Shown: positions 1 to 9,166 of the stretch, one piece after another
Layout: the number at the start of each line of letters is the position of its first letter
Position numbering within the stretch: the stretch's first letter is position 1
Source: an uncultured Acetobacteraceae bacterium
GTDB lineage: Bacteria; Pseudomonadota; Alphaproteobacteria; Acetobacterales; Acetobacteraceae
Assembly: GCA_903924985.1 (NCBI GenBank)
Contig: CAIYDT010000126.1
Span: forward strand, 1 to 52,887
Reading direction: 5' to 3'
Length of the DNA stretch: 52,887 nt
Translations under genes and position numbers: made by a program
The notes under the pieces: model-generated
The model's database searches: none
What the model was told of the DNA's origin: nothing
What the model saw: the letters and a program-made list of their open reading frames with translations, nothing else

Positions 1-21
1 GCTGGTATAAGGACTGAACCA

Positions 22-456
22 ATGCGTCACGGTGTTGCCGGCCGAAAGCTCGGCGTTACCTCTACCCATCGCATCGCCATGTTCCGCAACATGGCGGCCG
101 CGCTGATCAAACATGAGCAGATCACGACCACGCTGCCCAAGGCCAAAGAATTGCGCCCGGTGGCGGAGAAGCTGATTACGTTGGGCAAGAAGGGCGGCCT
201 CGCGAACCGGCGTCTGGCCTATGCCGAATTGCGTGACGACACCATCGTCAACAAGCTGTTTGGCACGCTCGCGGACCGCTACAAGGAACGTGCCGGCGGG
301 TATTGCCGCGTGCTGAAGGCAGGTGTGCGCTACGGCGATGCCGCCGACATGGCGGTCATTGAGTTTGTCGATCGGGATGTTGGCGCCAAGGGGCTGGATA
401 GCGGGCCGGTGCAGGCACGCGGCGAGGAAGAGGAAGAAGAGCCCCTACAGGGCTAA
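22..456 (+). CDS. rplQ: 50S ribosomal protein L17
   Basis: L17 of the large ribosomal subunit, 144 aa. The N-terminus [17 protein letters not shown] and the segment [20 protein letters not shown] are the L17 signatures that bind 23S rRNA. It has the usual alphaproteobacterial C-terminal extension, here ending in a Glu run ([11 protein letters not shown]). The ATG at 22 is fixed by the conserved MRHG start. In most bacteria this is the last gene of the rpsM-rpsK-rpoA-rplQ operon. Only 21 bases lie upstream here, so rpoA is presumably just outside. A strong intrinsic terminator follows. Confidence 0.98.
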   Translation: MRHGVAGRKLGVTSTHRIAMFRNMAAALIKHEQITTTLPKAKELRPVAEKLITLGKKGGLANRRLAYAELRDDTIVNKLFGTLADRYKERAGGYCRVLKAGVRYGDAADMAVIEFVDRDVGAKGLDSGPVQARGEEEEEEPLQG

Positions 457-479
457 CCTTCCACATCCGAACGGATACA

Positions 480-508
480 AAAAGGGCGGGAGCAATCCCG
501 CCCTTTTC
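480..508 (+). terminator. intrinsic terminator after rplQ
   Basis: A perfect 7-bp GC stem GGGCGGG / CCCGCCC (484-490 with 497-503) has a 6-nt loop, is flanked by an A run and followed by TTTTC. It is a classic rho-independent terminator closing the rplQ transcript, and the flanking A/T runs could make it bidirectional. Confidence 0.93.
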
Positions 509-571
509 TGTGCCCCTTGCCCCGAAGCGCAACCGGCGCGATCCTTCCTCCAACATCAGGAGGAAACACAC

Positions 572-1510
572 ATGACCATCTTTGTTATCGGCGGCACCGG
601 CTTTATCGGCACTCGGGTTATCCCGCTGCTCGCCGGGCGCGGCGAAAATGTTGTCTGCATGGACATCAACCCGCACACTGCCAATTTCTCGGCGCTCGGC
701 GACAAGGTGCGGGTGGTACGTGGCGATGTGACGCAGTTCGACGACGTGCTGAACCAGATGCAGGCCTCCGGCGCCGACAAGGTGATGAACCTGTCCTACA
801 ATCTGGGGGCGGATCTGCCCCCGCATTTGGCCACCAAGCTGAACATCGTGGGGATGGACAACTGCTTCGAGGCCGCGCGCATCCTCGGCATCAAGCACAC
901 CGTCTACGCCAGTTCCCTGGCGGTGAATGGCCAGCAGAAGCACTTCGGCGAACGCCCGGTGACCGAGGACGACCTGCACATGGGCAACAACCAATACGCC
1001 ATGCATAAATCGTTCAACGAATGGCAAGCGAAGGACTACGTCGCGAAGTACGGGATGACCATCACCGGCATTCGCCCGGCCAACGTCACCGGTCCGGACA
1101 AGGTGCGCGGCTCCGTCGATCACGTGAACATAGTCACCCGCCCGGCGCGGGGCGAAGCGATCTCCTTCCCCTACGCCGACGCGATGCGCTGCCCCATCCA
1201 TGTGGACGACATCGCCGAGGTGTTCGTACGGGTGGTCATGACCGACAAGCCCAAGCACCAGATTTACAGCTCAGGTGGTGCCGTCGTCAGCCTGGGGGAG
1301 ATTGCGGCGATCGTGAAATCCTATTTGCCCGACGCGCAGATTACGTTCGAGCATCTGACCGGCGGCAAGGAAAGTTCCGGCAACTACCTGATCGACAATG
1401 CCCGCCTGGTGAGCGAGTTCGGCGTCCAATACCGTCCGTACCGGGAACGTGTGCTGCAAATCATCAACGCTGTGCGGGAAGAGCAGGGGCTGCCCGCTAT
1501 CAAGGGGTAA
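572..1510 (+). CDS. NAD-dependent epimerase/dehydratase (extended SDR)
   Basis: 312-aa extended short-chain dehydrogenase. Residues 4-14 show the GGTGFIGTRV nucleotide-binding glycine motif. The YASS strand is followed by YAMHK, the catalytic YxxxK. The C-terminal half (DDIAEVFVRVV, IYSSGG) is typical of nucleotide-sugar or related epimerases. The ATG at 572 is chosen because it has AGGAGG-like sequence just upstream (558-565) and opens directly into the Rossmann strand. It is the first gene after the rplQ terminator, and the next gene starts 49 bp downstream. Substrate cannot be told from sequence. Confidence 0.9.
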   Translation: MTIFVIGGTGFIGTRVIPLLAGRGENVVCMDINPHTANFSALGDKVRVVRGDVTQFDDVLNQMQASGADKVMNLSYNLGADLPPHLATKLNIVGMDNCFEAARILGIKHTVYASSLAVNGQQKHFGERPVTEDDLHMGNNQYAMHKSFNEWQAKDYVAKYGMTITGIRPANVTGPDKVRGSVDHVNIVTRPARGEAISFPYADAMRCPIHVDDIAEVFVRVVMTDKPKHQIYSSGGAVVSLGEIAAIVKSYLPDAQITFEHLTGGKESSGNYLIDNARLVSEFGVQYRPYRERVLQIINAVREEQGLPAIKG

Positions 1511-1524
1511 ATCCCGTGCTACAG

Positions 1525-1551
1525 TCTCCCTGGAATAATTATCCAGGGAGA
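1525..1551 (+). promoter_or_regulatory. perfect inverted repeat covering the RBS of the next gene
   Basis: TCTCCCTGGA (1525-1534) and TCCAGGGAGA (1542-1551) form a perfect 10-bp stem with a 7-nt AT-rich loop. The right arm contains GGGAG (1546-1550), the Shine-Dalgarno sequence of the binding-protein gene starting at 1560. It could attenuate translation or act as a dyad operator. No T-run follows, so it is not an obvious terminator. Confidence 0.6.
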
Positions 1552-1559
1552 CACCGCAC

Positions 1560-2573
1560 ATGAACCGCCTGCTCGCTTTCGGTCTTACGATGCTGCTCGG
1601 ACTCGCCTCAGCGCAGGCGGGCACGCTGGAAAACGTGCGCCAGAAGGGATCCGTCTCCTGCGGCGTGAACGTCGGCCTGGGCGGTTTCTCCATGCCGGAC
1701 AGCAAGGGTGTGTGGAAGGGCCTCGACGTCGATGCCTGCCGAGCGGTGGCGGCAGCGGTGTTCGGGGATGCGGAGAAGGTGAAGTATGTGCCGACGACCG
1801 GCACGTCGCGCTTTGCTGCGCTGCAGTCGGGGGAGATCGATATCCTCGCCCGCAACACGACCTTCACCTTCGTGCGCGATGCCACAATCGGGCTGCGGAT
1901 GGTGATGGTGAACTTCTACGACGGCCAGGGGTTCCTGGTGCCCAAGACGTCCAAGGTCCAGCATTTGCCCGATCTCGCGGGCGGCACGATCTGCATGCTG
2001 CAGGGCTCGACGCACGAAATGAACCTGGCCGACTGGATGAAGCAGCACAACACCGACTTCAAGATTGTCCTGCTCGACACGACGGATGTCCTGATCAAGA
2101 CCCTGCTGTCCGGGCGCTGCGATGCCGCGTCGTCGGATAGTTCCAACCTGGCCTCGATCCGTGGCGCGGGCGTGCCCAACCCGGACGATTTCGTCATCCT
2201 GTCGGACCGCATCAGCAAGGAGCCGCTTGGCCCAATGGTGCGGCAATCGGACGACAAATGGCTCGATATCGTGCGCTGGTCGATGATGGCGATGATCGAA
2301 GCCGAGGAAAACGGTGTGACATCGGGCAACGCCGACAAGATGCTGGCGGAAAGCGCCAATCCGACGGTGCAGCGTTTGCTGGGCAAGACCGGCGATTTCG
2401 GCAAGCTGATGGGGCTGGATAACGCCTGGGCACTGAACATTATCAAACAGGTCGGCAACTACAGCGAAAGCTATGAGCGCAACGTCGGCATGGGCAGTTC
2501 CCTGAAGCTCGACCGCGGTCCCAACGCGTTGTGGAGCAAGGGCGGGTTGATGTACCCGATTCCGTTCCGGTAA
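1560..2573 (+). CDS. amino-acid ABC transporter substrate-binding protein (AapJ-like)
   Basis: 337-aa periplasmic solute-binding protein of the polar/general amino-acid family. Residues 1-20 are a Sec signal peptide ending LASAQAG. The mature part begins TLENVRQKGSVSCGVN and carries GLDVDACRAVAAAVFGD and ILARNTTFTFVRD, which are typical of AapJ/BztA proteins that bind general L-amino acids for an AapQMP ABC importer. No AapQMP permease or ATPase genes are next to it, so it is an orphan binding component. Translation may be affected by the hairpin at 1525-1551. Confidence 0.92.
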   Translation: MNRLLAFGLTMLLGLASAQAGTLENVRQKGSVSCGVNVGLGGFSMPDSKGVWKGLDVDACRAVAAAVFGDAEKVKYVPTTGTSRFAALQSGEIDILARNTTFTFVRDATIGLRMVMVNFYDGQGFLVPKTSKVQHLPDLAGGTICMLQGSTHEMNLADWMKQHNTDFKIVLLDTTDVLIKTLLSGRCDAASSDSSNLASIRGAGVPNPDDFVILSDRISKEPLGPMVRQSDDKWLDIVRWSMMAMIEAEENGVTSGNADKMLAESANPTVQRLLGKTGDFGKLMGLDNAWALNIIKQVGNYSESYERNVGMGSSLKLDRGPNALWSKGGLMYPIPFR

Positions 2574-2582
2574 CCACGAGGG

Positions 2583-3827
2583 GTGCGCAACCGGCCACGT
2601 TCACCGCTGCTCGCACCGTTCGAGGTCAGAAGCTTCCGGTTCCAGTTCCCCGCCGATCTGCTCACGTCCTGGGCGATCGAGATGGAGATCCTGATCCTCG
2701 GCTGGTACATCCTGGTTGAAACGGGATCGGTGCTGTTGCTGACCCTGTACGGTGCGCTGCAATATCTGGGCACGCTGATCGCGCCGGTGTTCGGTCTGGC
2801 GGGGGACCGGTTTGGGCACCGTAACGTGCTGTGCGCGATGCGCTCGGTTTATGCGTGTCTGGCCTCGGTTCTGGCGGCTTTGGCGTTGCTGCATGCGGTC
2901 AATCCCGTTGTTGTCTTCTGCATCGCGACGGTTTCGGGGCTAATCCGGCCTTCGGACCTCGCGATGCGGAACGCTCTGGTGGCTGAAACGATGCCGGGAT
3001 ACCGGCTGATGGCGGCGATGGGGGTGGCCAGGACGACATCTGACTCCGCCCGCGTCGTCGGCTCCCTCGCTGGTGCCGCCCTGTTTGCGCTGCTCGGCAT
3101 GGGGTGGGCGTATCTGGTGGTGTCGTCGTGTTACGCGGCGGGGTTCTGCCTGACGCTCGGCGTCGGGGCCGCGCGGACGGTTGGCGACCGGCTGGCGCGG
3201 CTGTCGCTGTGGCGCGATCTGCGGGAGGGGATGCGGTATATTGCCGACTCTCCGCAGTCACTGGCCGCGATGTGGCTGGCGTTTCTGGTCAACATGACGG
3301 CTTTTCCCATGACCCACGGTTTGTTGCCGTACGTCGCGCGCGACATTTATCACATGAATCAGGCCGGCCTCGGGACCCTGGTCGCGAGTTTCGCGGCGGG
3401 CGCGCTGATCGGGTCGGTGGTCGTCAGCATGACAGGCCGAAGCCTGCGACCCGCTCGGATGATGATGATTTTCGCGATGGCCTGGTACGCGCTGGTGCTG
3501 GCGTTCGTTTGGATGCCGAGCCCGGGGCTGGGGCGGGTCATGCTGGTGGCGGCCGGGTTCGCGCAGAGCCTGTCGATGGTGCCGATGGCGGTGATGCTGC
3601 TGCACAGCGCCGGCACCAAATTCCGCGGCCGCGTGATGGGTGTGCGGATGCTGGCGATCTATGGGTTACCGATCGGGCTATTGGGGGCGGGTTGGCTGAT
3701 CGAAAGGATCGGTTTCGTCAGCATGGCGACGAGCTATTGCGTGTTCGGTCTGTTGGCGACGGTTTGGATCGGGCTGCGGTGGTACGGGGCGCTTTGGCCG
3801 AAGGATGCGCCAGCGAACGCGCGGTAG
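2583..3827 (+). CDS. MFS transporter (EntS/MFS_3-like)
   Basis: 414-aa integral inner-membrane protein with about 12 hydrophobic segments. The MFS loop-2 signature appears as GLAGDRFGHRN near residue 80. Similarity is to the MFS_3 group (enterobactin exporter EntS and relatives), inferred from the opening FRFQFPADLLTSWAIEM and the helix pattern. The GTG at 2583, 9 bp after the upstream stop, gives an N-terminal cytoplasmic tail; an in-frame ATG at 2682 would cut into helix 1. It may be co-transcribed with the binding protein before it. Substrate unknown. Confidence 0.82.
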   Translation: MRNRPRSPLLAPFEVRSFRFQFPADLLTSWAIEMEILILGWYILVETGSVLLLTLYGALQYLGTLIAPVFGLAGDRFGHRNVLCAMRSVYACLASVLAALALLHAVNPVVVFCIATVSGLIRPSDLAMRNALVAETMPGYRLMAAMGVARTTSDSARVVGSLAGAALFALLGMGWAYLVVSSCYAAGFCLTLGVGAARTVGDRLARLSLWRDLREGMRYIADSPQSLAAMWLAFLVNMTAFPMTHGLLPYVARDIYHMNQAGLGTLVASFAAGALIGSVVVSMTGRSLRPARMMMIFAMAWYALVLAFVWMPSPGLGRVMLVAAGFAQSLSMVPMAVMLLHSAGTKFRGRVMGVRMLAIYGLPIGLLGAGWLIERIGFVSMATSYCVFGLLATVWIGLRWYGALWPKDAPANAR

Positions 3828-3861
3828 GGCGGAATGGCGGAAGGCGCTTGGCTTTTCTGCC

Positions 3862-5214
3862 CTACTGCGCCGCCAAGGGCCGCCCGTTCCAACGGCTGAC
3901 GGGGGTCGGAAGGCCCAGGTTACCGCGCAGCGTTGGAGATTCGTATTCCTGCCGGAACAGGCCGCGCCGTTGCAGCTCCGGGACCACCATATCCACGAAA
4001 TCGGTCAGCGATCCTGGCAACCAGGCTGGCATAACGTTGAAGCCGTCGCAGGCACCGTTGCGGAACCAGTGCTCCATCGTATCGGCGATCTGCTCGGGCG
4101 TACCGATCGCGAGCAAGTGCCCGCGCGGGCCGGCGTTCAGCAAGCATAGCTCCCACAACGTCAGATTGTCGCGGCGGGCGGCTTCCAGTAGCAGGCGCTG
4201 GCGGGACAGGGGGCCATTGGTGTCGCCCATCTCGGGCACCGGGCCGTCGAGCGGGTATTTGTCCAGCCCGCCGACCCCGATGGTGTGCTCCAGCACCGCG
4301 ATCCCCACGCTGGGGTGGATCAGGGATTGCAAGTAATCGAATTTTTCTCGGGCCTCGGCCTCGGTACGGCCGACGACCGGGTAGATTCCGGGTAAGATAC
4401 GAACCTCGGACGGGTCGCGGCCGAAGCGCGGCAGGCGGTTCATCACATCCGCATAGAATTCGGCGGCCTGCTCGAAGGTGGTTTGCGCGGTGAACACCAC
4501 CTCGGCGGTGCGGGCGGCCAAGTTGCGGCCGGTGTCGGAGGCGCCGGCCTGCACCAGCACCGGCCGCCCTTGGGGGGAGCACGCAACATTCAGCGGTCCG
4601 CGCACGGTGAAGTACTTGCCGCGGTGGTTAAGCGTGTGCATCTTCGCGGGGTCGTAATAAATGCCGGACTCCTTATGGCGTACGAAGGCGTCCGCCTCCC
4701 ACGAATCCCATAATCCGGTGACGACCTCGGCGAATTCCGCCGCCATGTCGTAGCGATCGGCGTGTGCCACGTGCTTATCGCGGCCGTGGTTGAAGGCCTC
4801 AGCTTCGTTGTTGGACGTTACCAGGTTCCAGCCGGCGCGCCCGCCGCTGATCTGGTCCAATGAGGCGAACTGGCGAGCCAGGTTGTAGGGGTCGTTGTAG
4901 GTGGACGATGTCGTGGCGACCAAACCGAGGTGCGTCGTGACCGCGGCCAGGGCCGACAGGATGGTCATCGGCTCGAATTTCACCAGCTTGCCCATGCGGC
5001 CCCGGGAGTCCGGCGATCCGAAGACGCTGACAGCGGCGGAGTCGGCCAGGAACAGCAGGTCGAATTTGCCGCGTTCGGCGGTGCGGGCCACGTCGGCGGC
5101 CTGGGCGAAGACCGTGCCGGACTCGGCGTAGGCGTCGGGGTGGCGCCAGGCCGCGACGTGCTGGCCGGTTTCGTGGACGAAGGCGCCGAGTTTCATCATG
5201 CGGCGGCTGGTCAT
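3862..5214 (-). CDS. LLM class flavin-dependent oxidoreductase (NtaA/DmoA/SnaA family)
   Basis: 450-aa flavin monooxygenase of the luciferase-like NtaA family (nitrilotriacetate monooxygenase, dimethylsulfide monooxygenase, FMNH2-dependent oxidases). The start [19 protein letters not shown], the middle [20 protein letters not shown] and GWNLVTSNN, and [11 protein letters not shown] are the hallmark blocks. Reading is open upstream to 5364, but the ATG at 5214 has GGGAG 9 nt upstream and matches the family N-terminus. It presumably uses reduced flavin from a separate reductase, and none is adjacent. It is transcribed divergently from the Hint protein across a 298-bp gap in which no other gene is seen. 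Confidence 0.92.
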   Translation of the reverse strand: MTSRRMMKLGAFVHETGQHVAAWRHPDAYAESGTVFAQAADVARTAERGKFDLLFLADSAAVSVFGSPDSRGRMGKLVKFEPMTILSALAAVTTHLGLVATTSSTYNDPYNLARQFASLDQISGGRAGWNLVTSNNEAEAFNHGRDKHVAHADRYDMAAEFAEVVTGLWDSWEADAFVRHKESGIYYDPAKMHTLNHRGKYFTVRGPLNVACSPQGRPVLVQAGASDTGRNLAARTAEVVFTAQTTFEQAAEFYADVMNRLPRFGRDPSEVRILPGIYPVVGRTEAEAREKFDYLQSLIHPSVGIAVLEHTIGVGGLDKYPLDGPVPEMGDTNGPLSRQRLLLEAARRDNLTLWELCLLNAGPRGHLLAIGTPEQIADTMEHWFRNGACDGFNVMPAWLPGSLTDFVDMVVPELQRRGLFRQEYESPTLRGNLGLPTPVSRWNGRPLAAQ

Positions 5215-5512
5215 GCTTGGTGACTCCCGTGTTGCCGCGATGTTGCATCCGGGTGGGCGATGGACGCAAATCCCCGCGGGATCGCCGGGGCTCGATTGTG
5301 CGTCGCCGAACAGGCCGAACCGCATGGCATTCCCCTGGACAGGAGCCGAGGCCAGACGAGACATGGAGGTTTGTAAAAACTCCGGACTGAGGCATTGTCA
5401 CCATGTGCCACGCGACGGCGTGTCAAAAAGGGGCCGCCGGCTGCGGGTCGCCTCCCTGACGACGATGGGGCAATTTAGCGGCGCGTTTGGGGATTGCGGA
5501 GGCATTGGGCCG

Positions 5513-7864
5513 ATGGCGAATGTGACGGTTAACACGACCGCGAATTTGTACGGGCCGGGCGGCGGCGTCACGAACGCCCCGACCGGCACGGGTGTCGTCC
5601 CCAATGCCGGCGGGCATGCCTTCCTCCAGGAATCCACCGCCGTCTGCTACCTCGCCGGGACGCGCATCCGTACCGATCACGGGGAAATCCTGGTCGAGCA
5701 TTTGGCCATCGGTGACAAAGTCATCACCCTGGATGGCACCGCCAAGCCGATCAAATGGATCGGCCGGCGGTCCTATTCGTCCGCCCTCGCCACGGGGAAT
5801 CGCGACATTATCCCCATCCGGATCAAGCAGGGCGCGCTGGGCGGTAACGTTCCCCATCGCGATCTCCATGTTTCCCCCCTGCATGCGATGTTCTTCGACG
5901 ACGTGCTGGTACCGGCGGAACTGCTCGTCAACGGCGAGTCCATCGTGCGGTGCCCGGAGATCGATTCGATCCAGTATTTTCACATCGAACTGGATCAGCA
6001 CGATGTCATCTTCGCGGAAGGCGCGCCGGCCGAAACGTTCGTCGACTGCGACAGCCGCGGCAACTTCTACAATGCTACGGAATACGCCGAACTCTATCCG
6101 GACGGTCAGCCGCAGCGCTGGATGTTCTGCGCGCCGCGCATCGAGACCGGTCCGGTGCTGGGGCAGATCCGCCGCGCGATCGATTCACGTGCCGGCCTGG
6201 TGCCGGCGGGTGGCGACGGCGCCCCCGGTCCGCTCGAAGGCAACCTCGACGGGTTGGATGGCAACACCATCGCCGGCTGGGCCTTCGACCCGGCGCACCC
6301 GAACACCTCGGTCACGCTGGAAGTTCTGGATGGCGATAGCCTGGTCGCCCGCCTGACCGCCAACCGGTTCCGCGGCGATCTTCAAATGGCCGGGATTGGC
6401 GATGGCCGTCATGGGTTCGAACTGCCGCTGTCCCGCGCGTTGTCACCGCTGATCCGGCACGAGTTGCGGGTCCGGCGTGTCAGCGACGGACGGGAATTGG
6501 CGGGTTCGCCGCTGGTCATCGACCCGCATGGCCGCCGCACGCTTGTCAAAGACACCCGCCGGGCGATCGAGCTGGCGGCCAACACGGCCAGCGACCCCGG
6601 CACCCTGGACGCCCTGCTGGAAACCTTGCTGCTGGGTGTCGACCAAGTACGTCGTCTGCGTGCCACGCAGGAGCAAGCATCCGGGGACGACCGGCTGAAG
6701 AACCGAGCGAAGCCCGATCGTGCCCGAGCGAAGCGGGCACTGGTGATCGACGATCTGCTGCCGCGACGTGACCGCGACGCCGGATCCAACGCCATCCTCA
6801 GCCACATCGCGGCGTTGCGCTCGCTCGGGTGGGAAGTCGAGTTCGTTGCTTCCGGCGAGTTGTCGCGCGGCGATGAAGCGGCGGCGGCGTTGAAGGCCTG
6901 GGGTATCGTGTGCCACCGGGCACCGCAGGTCGCGTCGGTGGAAGAAGTACTGCGCCGCAAGCGCAACATGTACGATTTGGTTTATTTACACCGGCTGTCG
7001 AACGCCGAGGCCTACGCCCCGTTGTCGCGTGTATGGCAGCCAAAAGCACATGTCGTCTACAGCGTTGCCGATTTGCACCATGTGCGCTCGGCGCGGCAGG
7101 CGGCAGTGCATGGAAATACCGAACTGGCGGAGACTTCGGTCTATATCAAGGCCCGCGAATTGAACGCGATGCGGATGGCGGACACGGTCATTACTCATTC
7201 GCTGGCGGAGGCCGAATATTTGGCGCGAGAGGCCCCAGGCATCGTCGTCCATGTCGTGCCATGGGCACTGCACACCGCGCCGCGCAAGGTCCCTCTGCGC
7301 AAGCGCAACGGTATCGCGTTCATCGGCGGGATGCGGCACGCGCCCAACCCCGACGCCGTGCGTTGGATGGCGGCGGAGGTGTTGCCCCGCGTGTGGGCGC
7401 GCGATCCGGATATGCTGTGTTCGCTGGTGGGAGCCGACTGGCCGGAGCTGGTTTGGGGACAGATCGACCCCCGGCTGCATTTGATGGGCCAGGTGGAGCG
7501 GTTGGACGATGTGTTCGACCAGGTTTGCCTGACGGTCGCGCCGCTGCGCTTCGGGGCAGGGGTCAAGGGCAAAGTGTTGGACAGCCTCGCGGCCGGCGTT
7601 CCCTGCGTGATGACCCCGATCGCGGCGGAGGGCATCCCGCTGAGCAACCTGCTGCGGTCGGCCGTTACCGCCGATCCAGCGGAGATGGCGGACCTGATTT
7701 GCGACATTCATCATCAACCTGCGTTGAACAGTAAATATGCCCAGGCGGGCCTGAGATTGGTGCGGGACCTTTACACCGAAGACGCCATCGCCGCGGCGAT
7801 GAAGGCCGTGGTGGGCGTTGGGGTGTCGCGGGCGTCAGCGGTTGCCACCACACGGGTGGCCTAG
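5513..7864 (+). CDS. Hint domain - GW-rich beta domain - glycosyltransferase fusion protein
   Basis: 783-aa tripartite protein. Residues 1-44 are a short Gly/Thr/Asn-rich leader. Cys45 opens a Hint_2-type domain (about 45-215: [81 protein letters not shown]). Residues 240-338 form a compact domain with the GWAFDP and HGFELPL motifs. Residues 408-770 are a GT4-like glycosyltransferase ([54 protein letters not shown]). The ATG at 5513 has GGAGG 10 nt upstream; further in-frame upstream ATGs lack the family start. Hint modules usually self-process. Whether this one cleaves off the leader is inference. Confidence 0.88.
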   Translation: MANVTVNTTANLYGPGGGVTNAPTGTGVVPNAGGHAFLQESTAVCYLAGTRIRTDHGEILVEHLAIGDKVITLDGTAKPIKWIGRRSYSSALATGNRDIIPIRIKQGALGGNVPHRDLHVSPLHAMFFDDVLVPAELLVNGESIVRCPEIDSIQYFHIELDQHDVIFAEGAPAETFVDCDSRGNFYNATEYAELYPDGQPQRWMFCAPRIETGPVLGQIRRAIDSRAGLVPAGGDGAPGPLEGNLDGLDGNTIAGWAFDPAHPNTSVTLEVLDGDSLVARLTANRFRGDLQMAGIGDGRHGFELPLSRALSPLIRHELRVRRVSDGRELAGSPLVIDPHGRRTLVKDTRRAIELAANTASDPGTLDALLETLLLGVDQVRRLRATQEQASGDDRLKNRAKPDRARAKRALVIDDLLPRRDRDAGSNAILSHIAALRSLGWEVEFVASGELSRGDEAAAALKAWGIVCHRAPQVASVEEVLRRKRNMYDLVYLHRLSNAEAYAPLSRVWQPKAHVVYSVADLHHVRSARQAAVHGNTELAETSVYIKARELNAMRMADTVITHSLAEAEYLAREAPGIVVHVVPWALHTAPRKVPLRKRNGIAFIGGMRHAPNPDAVRWMAAEVLPRVWARDPDMLCSLVGADWPELVWGQIDPRLHLMGQVERLDDVFDQVCLTVAPLRFGAGVKGKVLDSLAAGVPCVMTPIAAEGIPLSNLLRSAVTADPAEMADLICDIHHQPALNSKYAQAGLRLVRDLYTEDAIAAAMKAVVGVGVSRASAVATTRVA
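6704..6740 (+). repeat. direct repeat and palindrome in the inter-domain linker
   Basis: CGAGCGAAGC occurs twice, at 6704-6713 and 6725-6734, exactly 21 bp apart. The second copy lies inside the perfect hairpin GTGCCCG-N7-CGGGCAC (6720-6740). It encodes a basic Arg/Ala/Lys stretch just before the glycosyltransferase domain, so the repeat sits in a permissive linker. Confidence 0.6.
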
Positions 7865-7871
7865 GGCGGTT

Positions 7872-8741
7872 TCAGACCGGCAGGGCCGTTTGCCCGAGCA
7901 CCCAACCCTCCCAGGTCGTGAGCCAGGGGTCGGGCGGGGCGGTGTCGGGACGGTTGCCGTTCAGGACGTTGATCACGCATAGCAGGCCCAAGACGCAGTC
8001 GAACCGGTCCTCCCCCGCCGCGTCGGTGCCGAACCCGTCCTGGGTGGCGGCGGTCATGGCGGCATTCGGGATGACGCGCAGGTTGGCCATGATGTCCAGC
8101 AGTGGGGCGGCAACCGCGGCTCGGTCGGACTGGCGGCGCTTGCTGCCTTTGGTGGGGATGCCCAGATGGCGCATCGCCTCGGCCGGGTAGGTTTCCGCGA
8201 TCGCGACGGTGTTGGGGGCCAATAGGGAGCGGAAGGGGCCATCGAACGGCCATAACCGGACCGCGTCCAGCGCCGGCAGCAGCATGTCCCGCCAGGCGGT
8301 AATCGCCGCCTTCCCGGTTTGATTGGCGCCCAAGGTCCAGAATAGCGGCGCGCCTGCCGGGCGCTCCGTGGTTGCTCGGTCGCAGGCGCGAGACAGACCG
8401 GCCGGGCCACCCAGGTTGAGTGCGGCGGCATGCGCGGCGCGGGTCATGCCCTTAACGCCGCGTGCCGGGTAGAACGGGCGTTCGGGTGCCAGTTCGTCCA
8501 ACGACGCGCAGACGCGCCAAAAGTCCGGCCAGCCGGGGGTGCGCGCCAGGAAATCCCGAAAGTCCCGTTCAGGGCGCTGCGCGGCATAGACGCGCGGCAG
8601 ACCGATCGGCAGATCGGCGCCCAAGGCGACGGGCGCACCTTCAGCTTCGGCGCAGAGGCGGCCGAACAGTGTCTCGAGATCGCCCACGGGACGAGGTGGG
8701 CCAAGGAGCCAGCCCTGGCCGACCCGACGCGCGATGGACAT
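7872..8741 (-). CDS. hypothetical protein, DUF429-like
   Basis: 289-aa cytoplasmic protein. Blocks ALGADLPIGLPRVYA, AIAETYPAEAMRHLG, KGSKRRQSDRAAVAAPLLD and AGEDRFDCVLGLLCVI resemble DUF429 proteins, which have a predicted RNase H-like nuclease fold (D-x-P-I-G-L, ETYPAE, D-x-x-D-A motifs). The ATG at 8741 is the only start in frame. However, the frame stays open upstream and reads ADWSVDPRKRW directly before it, which looks like a real N-terminal strand with no start codon of its own (see findings). Function unproven. Confidence 0.6.
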   Translation of the reverse strand: MSIARRVGQGWLLGPPRPVGDLETLFGRLCAEAEGAPVALGADLPIGLPRVYAAQRPERDFRDFLARTPGWPDFWRVCASLDELAPERPFYPARGVKGMTRAAHAAALNLGGPAGLSRACDRATTERPAGAPLFWTLGANQTGKAAITAWRDMLLPALDAVRLWPFDGPFRSLLAPNTVAIAETYPAEAMRHLGIPTKGSKRRQSDRAAVAAPLLDIMANLRVIPNAAMTAATQDGFGTDAAGEDRFDCVLGLLCVINVLNGNRPDTAPPDPWLTTWEGWVLGQTALPV

Positions 8742-8790
8742 CCAGCGCTTGCGTGGATCGACGCTCCAGTCGGCATGGGCGGCGAGCGTT

Positions 8791-9012
8791 CTACGACCCC
8801 AATGGACGCTCGGCGCGCTTCAACAAACGCCCGAAGAACCCAGGTTTTTTGGGTGGTTTGGGTGGTTCTGTGGCCTTCAGGCGGGCCTTTTCCTCGGCCT
8901 CCTGCTCGCGTTGCTTGGCTTGCAGCCATTTATCCAGGCTCATGCCAGCCTTGGCGGCTCGCTTCGCTTCATACGCGCGCTGGCCTTCGGTCATGGTTTG
9001 GGGTGTTTTCAC
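8791..9012 (-). CDS. small charged hypothetical protein
   Basis: 73-aa protein, start VKTPQTMTEGQRAYEAKRAA. It has a charged, Ala/Lys/Glu-rich probably helical middle (KWLQAKQREQEAEEKARLK) and a Pro/Lys-rich tail ending GFFGRLLKRAERPLGS. The GTG at 9012 is preferred because GGGAG lies 7 nt upstream; an ATG at 9048 gives a 12-residue extension. It lies immediately upstream of the DUF429-like gene and the two are probably co-transcribed. No known domain recognised. Confidence 0.65.
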   Translation of the reverse strand: MKTPQTMTEGQRAYEAKRAAKAGMSLDKWLQAKQREQEAEEKARLKATEPPKPPKKPGFFGRLLKRAERPLGS

Positions 9013-9068
9013 GCTGGTCTCCCGCTCGTCGAGTGTTTGTCGCAGCACGGGGCGCGGGGATCAAGCGG

Positions 9069-9101
9069 CCAAGGGGATACCAAGGGGATGCCAAGGGGGT
9101 G
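9069..9101 (+). repeat. 11-bp tandem repeat, three copies
   Basis: CCAAGGGGATA (9069-9079), CCAAGGGGATG (9080-9090) and CCAAGGGGGTG (9091-9101) are head to tail in the divergent intergenic region 9013-9166. The 11-bp period keeps the units nearly on the same DNA face, which would suit a protein-binding iteron. It could also be simple slippage. Confidence 0.6.
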
Positions 9102-9166
9102 AGTGGGTTGGCGCACGGCGCGACAGTCGGCATGGTTGGGCGAACCCAACCCAAGGAACCCTGCCC

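Noticed and set aside
356-1258. 300-codon open frame antisense to the epimerase
   Set aside because: It covers an intact conserved gene, shows no domain, and such antisense frames are common in GC-rich DNA.
5364-5512. Upstream in-frame ATGs of the Hint protein and the longer start of the LLM gene
   Set aside because: Neither extension resembles its family. Internal starts at 5513 and 5214 each have a well-placed Shine-Dalgarno.
9069-9101. CRISPR-like repeat
   Set aside because: The units are 11 bp and directly adjacent with no spacers, so this is a tandem repeat.
8462-9166. Long N-terminal extension of the citrate-synthase frame
   Set aside because: It is antisense to the DUF429-like and small-protein genes and lacks homology; the ATG at 9167 with AAGGA upstream is the natural start.
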